Positions 1 through 9,057 of a stretch of 64,000 nt of DNA are shown here, in pieces. The stretch comes from Winogradskyella aurantiaca (GTDB lineage: Bacteria; Bacteroidota; Bacteroidia; Flavobacteriales; Flavobacteriaceae): the NCBI RefSeq assembly GCF_003362725.1, contig NZ_QKTV01000006.1, positions 124,001 to 188,000 on the forward strand. The letters are read 5' to 3'. Each line of letters starts with the position of its first letter. Position 1 is the stretch's first letter. The notes under the pieces are model-generated. The model was not told the DNA's origin. It did no database searches and worked only from the letters and a program-made list of their open reading frames with translations. A program made the position numbers and the translations under genes.

Positions 1-2
1 TT

Positions 3-170
3 GAATTTCTGAATACCAATAATTATTCCTTACCATGTAAAATCCTAGGGATTCCAGATCGATTTATCGAACATGGTAGTATAGAAGAATTACAGAAAAC
101 GGTGGGCTTAGATCCTAACAGTCTGGCCATTGAAATTAAGACCTTACTCAATTGCGTCCATAGTCGCTAA
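3..170 (+). CDS. dxs: 1-deoxy-D-xylulose-5-phosphate synthase, C-terminal fragment
   Basis: The reading frame is open from the left edge and ends at TAA 168-170, so only the last 55 residues are present. The fragment contains GIPDRFIEHG followed by a helix and TLLNCVHSR; the GIPD-FIEHG block is typical of the C-terminal transketolase domain of DXS, the thiamine-diphosphate enzyme that condenses pyruvate and glyceraldehyde 3-phosphate at the start of the MEP isoprenoid pathway. The gene runs off the window, so its start and catalytic residues cannot be checked. Its last 27 bases overlap the tail of an opposite-strand small gene. Confidence 0.8.
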   Translation, partial: EFLNTNNYSLPCKILGIPDRFIEHGSIEELQKTVGLDPNSLAIEIKTLLNCVHSR

Positions 171-341
171 GTCGGACTTTGGTTCTTCTTTCAATTCAAT
201 TTCAACCATTTGAGGTGAATCCGAATCGTTCTCTGGCCTGGTGTAATCATCAATTAAAATTAGAAGCACAATAGCCATAAAAAATACCATAAAAGCACCT
301 GGGGCATTGTCTTTCATAATGGTTAGATTTGGGTTAATCAT
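144..341 (-). CDS. small single-pass membrane protein, unknown function
   Basis: I do not recognise a family. The product (about 65 residues from the ATG at 341) has one strongly hydrophobic segment (AFMVFFMAIVLLILI) followed by an acidic, probably extramembrane tail rich in Asp and Glu. The frame extends to a TTG at 374; the ATG at 341 or a second ATG at 317, right before the membrane segment, are better starts, and no clear ribosome binding site decides between them. It lies 40-70 bases downstream of dgt on the same strand and may be cotranscribed with it. Its end overlaps the end of dxs by 27 bases, tail to tail. Confidence 0.55.
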   Translation of the reverse strand: MINPNLTIMKDNAPGAFMVFFMAIVLLILIDDYTRPENDSDSPQMVEIELKEEPKSDLATMDAIE

Positions 342-414
342 GCTCAATATGGGCAAAATATCGATATAAAACAAATTTTATCGATGAAATGCACGTTCCG
401 GGCCGATTGCACTA

Positions 415-1755
415 CTAAAGAGAAGTCCCTTGAAGTCTGTGATACATTTCCATGGCCTTAGAATCCGATAAGGAAGCTACGAAGCTGCATATGGCCAATA
501 GATTTTTATAGAGCGATTCGTTTTCAAAGGTGACTGCTGATGGTAAGGTTTGTAAAATCAGCTTATCGTAATTGGTTAGCTTACCATTGTAATAGTTAAA
601 GGCAGAGTCTGCATATTGGGCAATTAGTCCCGACAACACCTTGTATCCCGAAATTTCTTTGTTAATGACTTCTTCTGACTGATAGATATTGCTGACACTC
701 AACTTGATAATATCATCAATTTGAGCTGAATATTTTGACTTATCCATTAAAGACACATCAAATTCACCTTTTAATATCAGCTCTTCATTCTCCATAAATA
801 TTTGGACAGCCTCATCAATCAAAGTACTAATGGCCAAAGCCCTTAGGTAAGCTACTCTATCTGTTGTATTGGATAAATCATGATATTTACTAGTATTAAT
901 CCGATCTCGTACAAGATTAATTAGATACTCCAGTGCATACTCCTCAGGTATCAAACCGAGGTTAATACCGTCTTCAAAATCTATTACCGTATAACAGATG
1001 TCATCAGCTGCTTCCACCAAATAGGTCAGTGGATGCCTTCCATAACTTAAATGGTCCTGATGCCTTTTATGCAACCCAAGCTCTTGAGCAACATCTTCAA
1101 AATCTGATTTTTGATCCTGAAAAACACCATATTTCTTATCGGCAATATGAGATGTCGGTTTTTTGGGTAAGGATTCTTTAGGGTATTTCATAAAGGCGCC
1201 CAAAGTGGCATAACTCAATCGAAGACCACCGAGCATTCCCTGCCGGTCTTCGGTCAAGATCTTAAAGCCATTGGCATTACCTTCAAAATCACACAGATCC
1301 TGATATTCCTTATCTGTTAGATGGGCCTTGAACCCTTTTCCTTCACCATTTTCAAAATAGGCACCAATAGCCTTTTCTCCAGAGTGTCCGAAGGGTGGAT
1401 TACCTATATCGTGTGCCAAGGCTGCGGCGGCAACAATAGCTCCAAAATCATTGAACTGATACCCATGAACATTTTGCAGGTGTGGATGCTTTTTAAGAAT
1501 CTCTTTTCCAACTAATCTTCCAAGGGACCGTCCAACCACACTCACCTCAAGACTATGAGTTAATCTGGTATGAACAAAATCGGTCTTAGAGAGGGGAACC
1601 ACCTGCGTTTTATCCTGCAGGCTTCTAAAGGCTGCCGAAAAAATTACGCGATCATAATCCACCTCAAACCCTAAACGTGTTTCATCCTGTTCATTGCGTA
1701 AACGTTTATGAATATCCCCAGATCTTTTAAGAGAAAGTAGCTGTTCCCAGTTCAT
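415..1755 (-). CDS. dgt: deoxyguanosinetriphosphate triphosphohydrolase (dGTPase)
   Basis: The 446-residue protein belongs to the HD-domain dNTP triphosphohydrolases, which hydrolyse dGTP to deoxyguanosine and triphosphate and so limit the dNTP pool. Visible motifs are the first metal-binding His in HTRLTHSLEVS (about residue 65) and the HD pair in ALAHDIGNPPFGHSG (about residue 115), plus the late YLVEAADDICYTVIDFED stretch that supplies the last metal-binding Asp. The length suits the family. The frame continues to a TTG 18 bases upstream, but ATG 1755 (MNWEQLLSLKRSGD) matches the usual N-terminus. It is divergent from the TonB receptor across a 210-bp gap. Ribonucleotide reductase and dCMP deaminase, also dNTP enzymes, lie within 18 kb but are not linked. 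Confidence 0.9.
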   Translation of the reverse strand: MNWEQLLSLKRSGDIHKRLRNEQDETRLGFEVDYDRVIFSAAFRSLQDKTQVVPLSKTDFVHTRLTHSLEVSVVGRSLGRLVGKEILKKHPHLQNVHGYQFNDFGAIVAAAALAHDIGNPPFGHSGEKAIGAYFENGEGKGFKAHLTDKEYQDLCDFEGNANGFKILTEDRQGMLGGLRLSYATLGAFMKYPKESLPKKPTSHIADKKYGVFQDQKSDFEDVAQELGLHKRHQDHLSYGRHPLTYLVEAADDICYTVIDFEDGINLGLIPEEYALEYLINLVRDRINTSKYHDLSNTTDRVAYLRALAISTLIDEAVQIFMENEELILKGEFDVSLMDKSKYSAQIDDIIKLSVSNIYQSEEVINKEISGYKVLSGLIAQYADSAFNYYNGKLTNYDKLILQTLPSAVTFENESLYKNLLAICSFVASLSDSKAMEMYHRLQGTSL

Positions 1756-1965
1756 GAAATTAATTTGATGCAATATAAGTATCCATTTATTTCAATTGCT
1801 ACAGAGCAGGTTAATTTTTGAATGTTAAGAAAACATCTCCCTAAGCTTTTGCGGCTTAACAATTAAGACATTTTCAAGAAACTTTTTAATCACAATCACT
1901 TAAAATTCAAGTAACCTCAATGCTTGGTTTTCGCATTTAATTTGCAGCATCAATTTAATGAGATA

Positions 1966-4797
1966 ATGAAATATCTATATACCTTTTTAACCTTGTTTTT
2001 TGTAATGGCTCTACAGGCGCAAACTGGATCCATTACTGGTAAAATAATTGACAAGGATTTTAACTTAGAACCGCTACCCTTTGCTAATGTTTTAATTAAA
2101 GGGACAACTACAGGTACTACTTCAGACATTGATGGTTTGTATCAATTTGAGGAATTAGAACCTGGTGACTATGTATTGATTTTTAGTTTCGTAGGTTATG
2201 AAACCCTAGAAATCGCAGCAACCGTAGTTGCCGATAAAGTAACTGAAGTCAATGTTACTATGGGAGCTAGTGCAGCTTCTCTTGACGAGGTTGTCATCAC
2301 CACAACCGCTAGAAAAGAAAGTGAAACAGCCCTGTTGCTAGATCAGAAAAAAGCTGTTCAAATTAAGCAAAGTATTGGCGCTGATGAATTAAAACGAAAA
2401 GGAGTTGGTGATGCCGCCGCAGCCGTTTCAAAAATATCGGGAATATCAAAACAACAAAGTGGAGGTCAAGTTTATGTACGTGGACTTGGAGATCGTTACC
2501 AAAACACCACACTAAACAACTTAACCTTACCATCTACAGACGTCAATAAAAAGAACATTGATCTCGATCTTTTTTCGACCGATATTATCGAGAACATCTC
2601 GGTCAGTAAAGCTTACAGACCAAGTTTCTATGCCGACTTCTCTGCTGGAAATGTCAATATCAATTCCAAAGAGTATACAGGAAAGGGATTTGTTAATGTT
2701 TCTCTTGGAACCGGAGTAAATAGTAATGCCGCAGGCAAAGCTTTTGTTCGTAATGACGGACCAAGTTATTTTGGATACTACAACCGCTATAACAACAATC
2801 CGTTTGCAGTGATTCTATCACATACCATGGACGCTCAAAGTGCCCCATCGCCAATTAATTTAAATGGATCTGTTGAAGGAGGATATTCTTGGGATTTTGA
2901 TGACGATACGCGATTAAGCTTCTTTTCAACCGTAAGTTTTAGTAACGGTTATGAGTTTAGAGAAGGTGTAGCCAGAGACTTTACCAATGTATTAAAGGTA
3001 GATTACCCAAACATTGAAGAATTTGAATATGCTACCAATACCACAGCATTAATCAACATTGACTTCAAGTTAGATAACGTCAACAGTTTTAAATACACAT
3101 CCATGTTCATCAATAGCTCCTCAGATCAGGTTGGTTATTACGGGGTTAAAGGACTTGGATTTAACCGTGATGGTATTGCCAGTGAAGATCCTAATGATTT
3201 AGGGTTCTTTACTATTAATGGACGTTTTAATCAAGACATGATTTTTGTAAATCAGCTACTAGGTAATCACAACCTCAATGACGATTGGGAAATTGATTGG
3301 GGTGTTGGTTACAACTATGTATTATCGGATGAGCCAGATCGTAAGCGTTTCTCTTTTGAGAACTACCAGTATTCCTTAGATGATGACCCAAACACAAACC
3401 CAGTTTTCTACACTAATATTCCTTTTGATAATCAGCGCTTTTTCCAATCAATTAACGATACAGATTTGAATGGTCTGGCAAATGCTAAAAAGACTTTCAA
3501 CGACAATTTCAACTTATCATTCGGTTACAATGGGAGAATTAAAGAACGTTCTTTTTCAAGTATTAGATATGGCTACGAAATTATCGATAGAGATAATACG
3601 CCCGTTAGAGATGTGAACAACCTAAATTCAATCCTTAATGTTGGCAATATCAACATTCCAGATGGATCAGGATTGTTTAATACAGTGGTACTGAACCCAA
3701 TTAATAATGAGATTGGAAACAGGAACGTACCAGGACTTCCAGAAAACACATATGATGGTCGATTAGACGTTAATGCTGGTTTTATTGATGCCGAAATTAA
3801 AATAAACGAAAAGTGGTTATTGGTTCCAGGAGTTCGTATTGAGAACTTTAGTCAGGAAATCACTTACGATGTAATTAACATTCCACCGGATGATCCTGGG
3901 TTTAGCAGAACTACTGAAACACTGTTTTTACCAAGCTTTAATGTGAAGTTCGCGGTCAACGAGGATTCTAATTTGAGATTTGCCTTCAGTAAAACGGCTT
4001 CTATACCTGAATTTAAGGAGGCGGCACCATTTGTTTACGAGGATGTAACCATTAGATATGGTGGTAACCCTGACCTACTTGGTTCTAGCAATCCTGATTT
4101 TGTCAATGTTTCTGATAAAGGCTATTCTGATATTTACAATTTTGATCTTAAATACGAGTGGTTTATCACGCCAGGTGAGATCATTGCTGTAGGAGCGTTT
4201 GCTAAATCCATTTACGATCCTGTTAACCGTGTTGTGGCTGCTGATGCCACCGGTACCCAGCGTTACTTTAGAACAGGTAACCGTGCCGATGTCTTAGGAT
4301 TGGAATTGGAATTAAGAAAAAATTTGATCATGCGTGACGAAGACAATAGCTTACTAGCTTTTGGATTTAACGGTTCTTACGTACACACAGAACAGGATCT
4401 GTTTGATGTGATATCAGGAACCTTCTCAACGGCATTTAACAGACCAACAGAAGAGATAGAAGGAGCCTCTAAATGGGTGTTTAATACGGACGTTTCATAC
4501 ACACCTGAATTTGGAAACTATACACCAAATTTTACACTAGTTGCGTCTTACTTCTCTGATCGTATTTATTCCATTGGTTCAGGGAGTTTAGGTAACATCG
4601 TTGAAAAAAGTGTTACCACCTTGGACTTTGTTTGGAAAAGTGCATTGACTGATAAACTAGACCTAACCGTTTCAGCTGGAAATTTATTGAATCCAAGTAT
4701 CTCTTTTGTAAGAGAAGGCACTGGTAGTGGTGACATTCTAATATATGATTATAAAATTGGACTTAATACCGGATTATCCTTGAAGTATAAATTTTAA
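1966..4797 (+). CDS. TonB-dependent outer membrane receptor with carboxypeptidase-regulatory domain
   Basis: The 943-residue protein has a signal peptide (MKYLYTFLTLFFVMALQAQ), a CarboxypepD_reg-like beta-sandwich at about 22-105 (TGKIIDKDF ... FSFVGYETLEI), a plug domain at about 110-240 containing VYVRGLGDRYQNTTLNN, and a beta-barrel ending in the aromatic terminus LSLKYKF. It should import a ligand across the outer membrane using TonB energy. The start is ATG 1966; an upstream in-frame TTG at 1924 would precede the signal peptide. No SusD-type partner follows. Instead a beta-helix lipoprotein begins 43 bases later, almost certainly in the same operon. The ligand is unknown; the phosphate transporter 2 kb away hints at a phosphorus compound, but this is only proximity. 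Confidence 0.88.
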   Translation: MKYLYTFLTLFFVMALQAQTGSITGKIIDKDFNLEPLPFANVLIKGTTTGTTSDIDGLYQFEELEPGDYVLIFSFVGYETLEIAATVVADKVTEVNVTMGASAASLDEVVITTTARKESETALLLDQKKAVQIKQSIGADELKRKGVGDAAAAVSKISGISKQQSGGQVYVRGLGDRYQNTTLNNLTLPSTDVNKKNIDLDLFSTDIIENISVSKAYRPSFYADFSAGNVNINSKEYTGKGFVNVSLGTGVNSNAAGKAFVRNDGPSYFGYYNRYNNNPFAVILSHTMDAQSAPSPINLNGSVEGGYSWDFDDDTRLSFFSTVSFSNGYEFREGVARDFTNVLKVDYPNIEEFEYATNTTALINIDFKLDNVNSFKYTSMFINSSSDQVGYYGVKGLGFNRDGIASEDPNDLGFFTINGRFNQDMIFVNQLLGNHNLNDDWEIDWGVGYNYVLSDEPDRKRFSFENYQYSLDDDPNTNPVFYTNIPFDNQRFFQSINDTDLNGLANAKKTFNDNFNLSFGYNGRIKERSFSSIRYGYEIIDRDNTPVRDVNNLNSILNVGNINIPDGSGLFNTVVLNPINNEIGNRNVPGLPENTYDGRLDVNAGFIDAEIKINEKWLLVPGVRIENFSQEITYDVINIPPDDPGFSRTTETLFLPSFNVKFAVNEDSNLRFAFSKTASIPEFKEAAPFVYEDVTIRYGGNPDLLGSSNPDFVNVSDKGYSDIYNFDLKYEWFITPGEIIAVGAFAKSIYDPVNRVVAADATGTQRYFRTGNRADVLGLELELRKNLIMRDEDNSLLAFGFNGSYVHTEQDLFDVISGTFSTAFNRPTEEIEGASKWVFNTDVSYTPEFGNYTPNFTLVASYFSDRIYSIGSGSLGNIVEKSVTTLDFVWKSALTDKLDLTVSAGNLLNPSISFVREGTGSGDILIYDYKIGLNTGLSLKYKF

Positions 4798-4840
4798 ATA
4801 AATGAACTTGAATAAATATCAAACCTTAAATTTTAAAACA

Positions 4841-6031
4841 ATGAAGATTAAATTATTAACTATATTTTCTTTAGCGCTTATCGTAATGAGCTGCGAAAGA
4901 GATGATACAGCAAGTGTTGTCATTAATGACAACAGCACAACTACCATTATTAATGGTGGTGATGGTGGAAGTAATGTAGTAGAATTATCTGGTGTATATA
5001 CTGAAGACCTTAACCTTGAAATTGGAAGAGACTATTTAATTACTGGTCCAGTTTTAATGTCGGCTGGAACAACCCTAAATATCCCTGCAGGTTTAATCAT
5101 TAGAGCGCAACCTGTTGGTGTTAACGCCTATATCGCTATCCAGCAAGGTGCTAAGATTGAAGCTAACGGAACAGCTACGAATCCAATTGTAATGACTTCC
5201 AATGCCACTGCACCAGGTTCTGGAAACTGGGGTGGTCTCGTAATATGTGGAACGGCTCCAATCAACTCTACTGCTGATGGATCTGAGGACACGGCAACAA
5301 CAGAAGTTGGTAACTTATCTTATGGAGGTAATAACCCAAGTGATAATTCTGGTTCAATTCAATACCTGAGAATTGAATATGCCGGTGGTGCCATTAATGG
5401 TAATGCCGAGCTTAACGGATTATCCCTATATGCTGTTGGAGATCAAACTACAGTTGATTATGTACAAATCTATAAAGGCTCTGATGACGGGTTTGAGTTC
5501 TTTGGTGGAACTGTAAACGCGAGCCATCTCGTTGTAACTGATGCTGAAGATGATTCAATTGACTGGACAGAAGGTTATGTAGGATCTTTAACAGATGTTT
5601 ATGTTGTACAAAACACTGATGTAAGTCATGATAGTGCTTTTGAGATGGATGGATTTAATACAGACTTTTCTAATGAAGGTGGTTATTTTTCAGCACCAAC
5701 CGTTACAAATGTTACTGTCATTGGAGATCTTGATTCTGGAAGAGCGTTTAGATTACGAGCAGGATCAAGAGGTATTTTCTCAAATGTTTTAATTACTGAC
5801 TTTGGTAGAGGAATCGTCATTGAAGATGATGAGCCGGGTCAAGCTACAAGCCAGGGTGTTGTTGATGGTGATACAAGTTGGACTGACGTTTTATTTACTA
5901 ACGTTGAAAGTCCATTTGTAGCTAACGATCTTGAAAACCCAATTACGGAAGCAGATGTTATTTTTGGTGATGCTGCTAATGCCACTGGTACTGACTTTGC
6001 TACCTGGGGAGCTAATTGGACCAGAGACTAA
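4841..6031 (+). CDS. surface lipoprotein with predicted right-handed beta-helix, TonB receptor partner
   Basis: The 396-residue product starts with a lipoprotein signal (MKIKLLTIFSLALIVMSC, lipid-modified Cys18). The rest is rich in Gly, Asn, Thr and Asp with repeating short hydrophobic strands (for example LNIPAGLIIRAQ, IQYLRIEYAGG, GLSLYAVGDQTTVDYVQIY), the look of a right-handed parallel beta-helix. An upstream in-frame ATG at 4802 is less likely because it would place 13 residues before the signal sequence. It follows the receptor by 43 bases and the pair ends at a strong terminator. By position it should be a SusD-like ligand-binding accessory or a secreted enzyme working with the receptor; no catalytic motif is evident. 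Confidence 0.75.
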   Translation: MKIKLLTIFSLALIVMSCERDDTASVVINDNSTTTIINGGDGGSNVVELSGVYTEDLNLEIGRDYLITGPVLMSAGTTLNIPAGLIIRAQPVGVNAYIAIQQGAKIEANGTATNPIVMTSNATAPGSGNWGGLVICGTAPINSTADGSEDTATTEVGNLSYGGNNPSDNSGSIQYLRIEYAGGAINGNAELNGLSLYAVGDQTTVDYVQIYKGSDDGFEFFGGTVNASHLVVTDAEDDSIDWTEGYVGSLTDVYVVQNTDVSHDSAFEMDGFNTDFSNEGGYFSAPTVTNVTVIGDLDSGRAFRLRAGSRGIFSNVLITDFGRGIVIEDDEPGQATSQGVVDGDTSWTDVLFTNVESPFVANDLENPITEADVIFGDAANATGTDFATWGANWTRD

Positions 6032-6050
6032 TACTCCGAAACTATATTAT

Positions 6051-6082
6051 AAAAAAAAGCATCCAATTGGATGCTTTTTTTA
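6051..6082. terminator. bidirectional rho-independent terminator
   Basis: GCATCC (6059-6064) and GGATGC (6069-6074) pair around an AATT loop, flanked by eight A on the left and seven T on the right, so it can end both the plus-strand receptor operon and the minus-strand gene. The TAA of the minus-strand gene lies in the T run at 6080-6082. Confidence 0.9.
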
Positions 6083-6439
6083 GTTTTTGGCTATTACCGA
6101 TCGACTCGGTTCATAGTTATCGGTAACTTTCGCTATTAAATTTTTTGAATACTCAACTTCTTTTACAACATCATCCATCCAGTATACCCAAGTCCCAACT
6201 TTAGCACCATTATCATATTGAGCCGAAATTAACTTACTTCCTTCTTTGCAGAAACTAAACCAATCTCCGTGAAGTTTTCCTTCCTGAGTATAATAACCCG
6301 TTTGGCTCACAGCACCATTATCATGATAATAGGTAACTTCAATTAATCCAGTATCCTCATTTAATACAAGTTGACGTTCTTTTTGAGCATAAGACAATCC
6401 AACTACTAAAAATGCTGCTATCATTAAAATCCTTTTCAT
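6080..6439 (-). CDS. secreted MORN/YwqK-like repeat protein
   Basis: A 119-residue protein with a signal peptide (MKRILMIAAFLVVGLSYAQ). The mature part carries the spaced pattern seen in MORN-like and YwqK-type repeats: YYHDNGAVSQTGYYTQEGKLHGDWFSF followed by SAQYDNGAKVGTWVYW (given here as two separate repeats of about 20 residues each). Such repeats are common in exported Bacteroidota proteins of unknown role; despite the YwqK antitoxin family name there is no toxin partner here. The ATG at 6437-6439 directly precedes the signal peptide. Its upstream region (6440-6722) is shared with the phosphate transporter and contains the 11-bp-period direct repeats. Confidence 0.72.
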   Translation of the reverse strand: MKRILMIAAFLVVGLSYAQKERQLVLNEDTGLIEVTYYHDNGAVSQTGYYTQEGKLHGDWFSFCKEGSKLISAQYDNGAKVGTWVYWMDDVVKEVEYSKNLIAKVTDNYEPSRSVIAKN

Positions 6440-6499
6440 AATATTTTGGGTTACATTAATAATTACATTACAAACATAACTTTATTTTTACTTATAAGC

Positions 6500-6527
6500 A
6501 ACATTTACGTAACATTAAATTAACATT
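6500..6527. promoter_or_regulatory. three AACATT direct repeats with exact 11-bp period (candidate response-regulator box)
   Basis: AACATT occurs at 6500-6505, 6511-6516 and 6522-6527, and the last two sit in a perfect tandem copy of the 11-mer TAACATTAAAT. An 11-bp repeat period is the arrangement bound by OmpR/PhoB-family regulators; the B. subtilis PhoP box is TTAACA-like repeats with the same spacing. It lies between the divergent gene at 6439 and the phosphate transporter at 6723. A weaker pair with the same spacing (TAACCT 6654-6659, TAACAT 6665-6670) is nearer the transporter. Regulation by phosphate is an inference. Confidence 0.4.
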
Positions 6528-6674
6528 AAATCCGTAATACATTCATTTTCAAGTTTTTGCAATGTTAAGGACTTGTCTTTTAACTTATTAAATAGAATAT
6601 TCAAACAAAGAGCACTCTATGACTGGATTAAGAAAGTCACATTCTTAAGAACATAACCTTATATTAACATTGCG

Positions 6675-6692
6675 TTCAAATTAAAATTTGAA
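6675..6692. promoter_or_regulatory. 18-bp perfect palindrome upstream of the phosphate transporter
   Basis: TTCAAATT and AATTTGAA flank a central AA, forming a perfect inverted repeat ending 30 bases before the ATG at 6723. It could be an operator for a dimeric repressor or a leader hairpin. AT-rich palindromes also occur by chance, so confidence is modest. Confidence 0.3.
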
Positions 6693-6722
6693 ATTAGCGG
6701 CAATCTTTTTTGACGCCTTTTT

Positions 6723-9005
6723 ATGGATCAACTTTACGTTTACATGCTGGCTGCTTTGGCTGTTTTAGCCATTGCGGATTTAATTGTTGGAGTTAGTAAC
6801 GATGCTGTAAATTTCCTTAATTCTGCTATTGGTTCAAAAGCAGTTTCCTTTAAAACCATCATGATAGTTGCTAGTATTGGAGTTGCCGTAGGTGCCTTAA
6901 CCTCCAGCGGTATGATGGAAGTGGCCAGAAAAGGTATTTTTAATCCTGGTGAGTTCATGTTTAATGAGATCATGATCATTTTTATGGCCGTCATGCTCAC
7001 TGATATTCTCTTACTGGATTTCTTTAACACGCTGGGATTACCGACCTCAACTACAGTGTCCATCGTATTTGAATTACTAGGGGCTTCAGTAGCTATCGCC
7101 ATTATTAAAATTTACGCGGATGCCAATCAGTCTTTATTAGATCTATCCAACTATATTAACAACTCCAAGGCCATAGAGATTATTCTGGGCATACTCTTGT
7201 CCGTTGTTGTCGCCTTTACTATTGGGGCCATTGTTCAATACGTTTCAAGGTTGTTATTATCCTTTAATTTTCAATCGAAACCTATTTGGTATAGTGCCAT
7301 ATTTAGTGGCTTTGCCAATACCTCTATCTTGTATTTTATTGTTATTAAAGGTCTTAAAAATGCCACCTTCATGGGCGGTGAATTTTTAGACTTTATCAAT
7401 AATAAGCCCGAGGCCTTTATAGGAATTAGCTTCTTGGTGTTAAGTGTGTTGTCCTACATTGCCATTGTGGCATTCAAGGCCAGGATTTATACCATCATTA
7501 TCATTATTGGGACCTTTGCCCTTGCAGTAGCCTTTGCTGGAAACGATCTGGTTAACTTTATTGGAGTTCCTATTGCTGCTTACAATTCTTATGAAGCCTG
7601 GACGGCAAGTGGCATCGTCCCTGAGGAATACGCTATGGTAGCTTTAAGTGAGCCTGTAGCCACCCAACCCATTTTATTATTAATTGCTGGATTAGTTATG
7701 GTATTGACACTATGGTTCTCAACCAAAGCTCGTGCCGTTGTGAAGACATCGGTTGATCTATCCAGACAGGATGAAGGTAAAGAGCGTTTTGAACCTAATT
7801 TCCTATCTAGAAACATTGTAAGACTAACTATTGGACTAAACGATAGCATTAGCCAATACTTACCTAATGGTTATAAGGCACAGGTTGAAAAGCAGTTTGC
7901 AAAGGCTAAAAAAGACCCTACCATAAAAGCCCAAGACCAGCCAGCTTTTGATTTGGTGAGAGCTTCCGTGAACCTTATGGTGGCTAGTGTTCTTATTTCA
8001 ATCGCCACTTCCTTAAAATTACCCTTATCTACCACCTATGTCACCTTTATGGTAGCCATGGGAACTTCTTTGGCAGATAGAGCCTGGGGTACCGAAAGTG
8101 CCGTATACCGTGTCGCGGGTGTGCTAAATGTTATTGGAGGTTGGTTCTTTACAGCCCTTAGTGCTTTTGCGGCAGCCTTTGTTATGGCTTACATTCTGTT
8201 TTACGGAAAAGGCTATGCGCTAGTCCTTCTTTTTGTGACCGCCATTGTCTTATTGGTAAGAAATTATTTGATTCACAGAAATAACAATAAAGCCCTAGAA
8301 GAGGAAGACAAATTAGAAAAGGCTGAAAGTAGTTCTACACAAGGAGTTATTCATGAAAGCGCAAAAAATATTGCGACTGTGGTTAAGCGTGGAAATAAAA
8401 TTTACACCTCAGCCATTAATGGTTTGGCAACTCAGAATTTAGCCATATTAAAGAAAAATAAACAAAATATTGAACGCCTATCTCAAGAAATTGAAGTACT
8501 TAAAGACAATGTGTTCTACTTTATTAAAAACCTTGAAGATCCAAGTGTTGAAGCCAGTAACTTCTACTTAAGTATTGTTAGATACCTGCAAGATATTGCA
8601 CAATCATTAGAGTATGTGTCCAAATCCAGTTTAAAGCACATCAACAACAATCATAAAAAACTGACCTTTAGCCAAATCAAGGAACTGAAGGATGTGGACA
8701 CCCATCTGGAGCAGTTATTCAAGGATACCCAAAAAGCTTTTGAGAATCGTTCCTTTGCGCAAATAGGAGCCATCATAGACGAACGAAACAACCTGAACAA
8801 TCTGGTTCAAGAAAAGATTCAGCGCCAAGTAGAACGAACACGATCAGAAGAATCCAGCCCCAAGAATACGACGCTTTATTTTAGCATTTTGTTAGAAACC
8901 AAAGATTTGGTAAATGCGACCATGAAACTGTTGGAAGAATATTTTGCCGCACATGATAGCACCGTGGAACCCGCTCAGATTACTGGAAATCAACCAAACA
9001 AATAG
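6723..9005 (+). CDS. inorganic phosphate transporter, PiT family, with C-terminal PhoU-like domain
   Basis: A 760-residue inner membrane protein. The PiT signature appears twice in inverted orientation, first as GVSNDAVNFLNSAIGSKA (23-40, the GANDVANA-type motif) and again in the second half (SVNLMVASVLISIATSLKLP then LSTTYVTFMVAMGTSLADRAWG, about 410-455). About ten to twelve hydrophobic segments fill residues 5-510. The last ~215 residues are soluble, charged and helical (coiled-coil-like), matching the PhoU/DUF47-type extension found on many Bacteroidota PiT proteins. It should import phosphate by cation symport, with the tail possibly regulating flux. It starts at ATG 6723 and is followed after 52 bases by a small exported protein on the same strand. 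The upstream region carries candidate regulatory repeats. Confidence 0.88.
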   Translation: MDQLYVYMLAALAVLAIADLIVGVSNDAVNFLNSAIGSKAVSFKTIMIVASIGVAVGALTSSGMMEVARKGIFNPGEFMFNEIMIIFMAVMLTDILLLDFFNTLGLPTSTTVSIVFELLGASVAIAIIKIYADANQSLLDLSNYINNSKAIEIILGILLSVVVAFTIGAIVQYVSRLLLSFNFQSKPIWYSAIFSGFANTSILYFIVIKGLKNATFMGGEFLDFINNKPEAFIGISFLVLSVLSYIAIVAFKARIYTIIIIIGTFALAVAFAGNDLVNFIGVPIAAYNSYEAWTASGIVPEEYAMVALSEPVATQPILLLIAGLVMVLTLWFSTKARAVVKTSVDLSRQDEGKERFEPNFLSRNIVRLTIGLNDSISQYLPNGYKAQVEKQFAKAKKDPTIKAQDQPAFDLVRASVNLMVASVLISIATSLKLPLSTTYVTFMVAMGTSLADRAWGTESAVYRVAGVLNVIGGWFFTALSAFAAAFVMAYILFYGKGYALVLLFVTAIVLLVRNYLIHRNNNKALEEEDKLEKAESSSTQGVIHESAKNIATVVKRGNKIYTSAINGLATQNLAILKKNKQNIERLSQEIEVLKDNVFYFIKNLEDPSVEASNFYLSIVRYLQDIAQSLEYVSKSSLKHINNNHKKLTFSQIKELKDVDTHLEQLFKDTQKAFENRSFAQIGAIIDERNNLNNLVQEKIQRQVERTRSEESSPKNTTLYFSILLETKDLVNATMKLLEEYFAAHDSTVEPAQITGNQPNK

Positions 9006-9057
9006 GGCCTCATAAGACCTATTGTAATTATCTTACCTTTAGGCAAAATCAGGTTAT

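Noticed and set aside
1321-1515. 64-residue plus-strand frame inside dgt
   Set aside because: Lies antisense in a well-supported gene with no protein-like features; other similar frames in the window were dropped for the same reason.
9001-9023. AATAGG/CCTATT hairpin between the PiT gene and the DUF6503-like gene as a terminator
   Set aside because: Stem of only six pairs and no T run; the two genes are likely cotranscribed.
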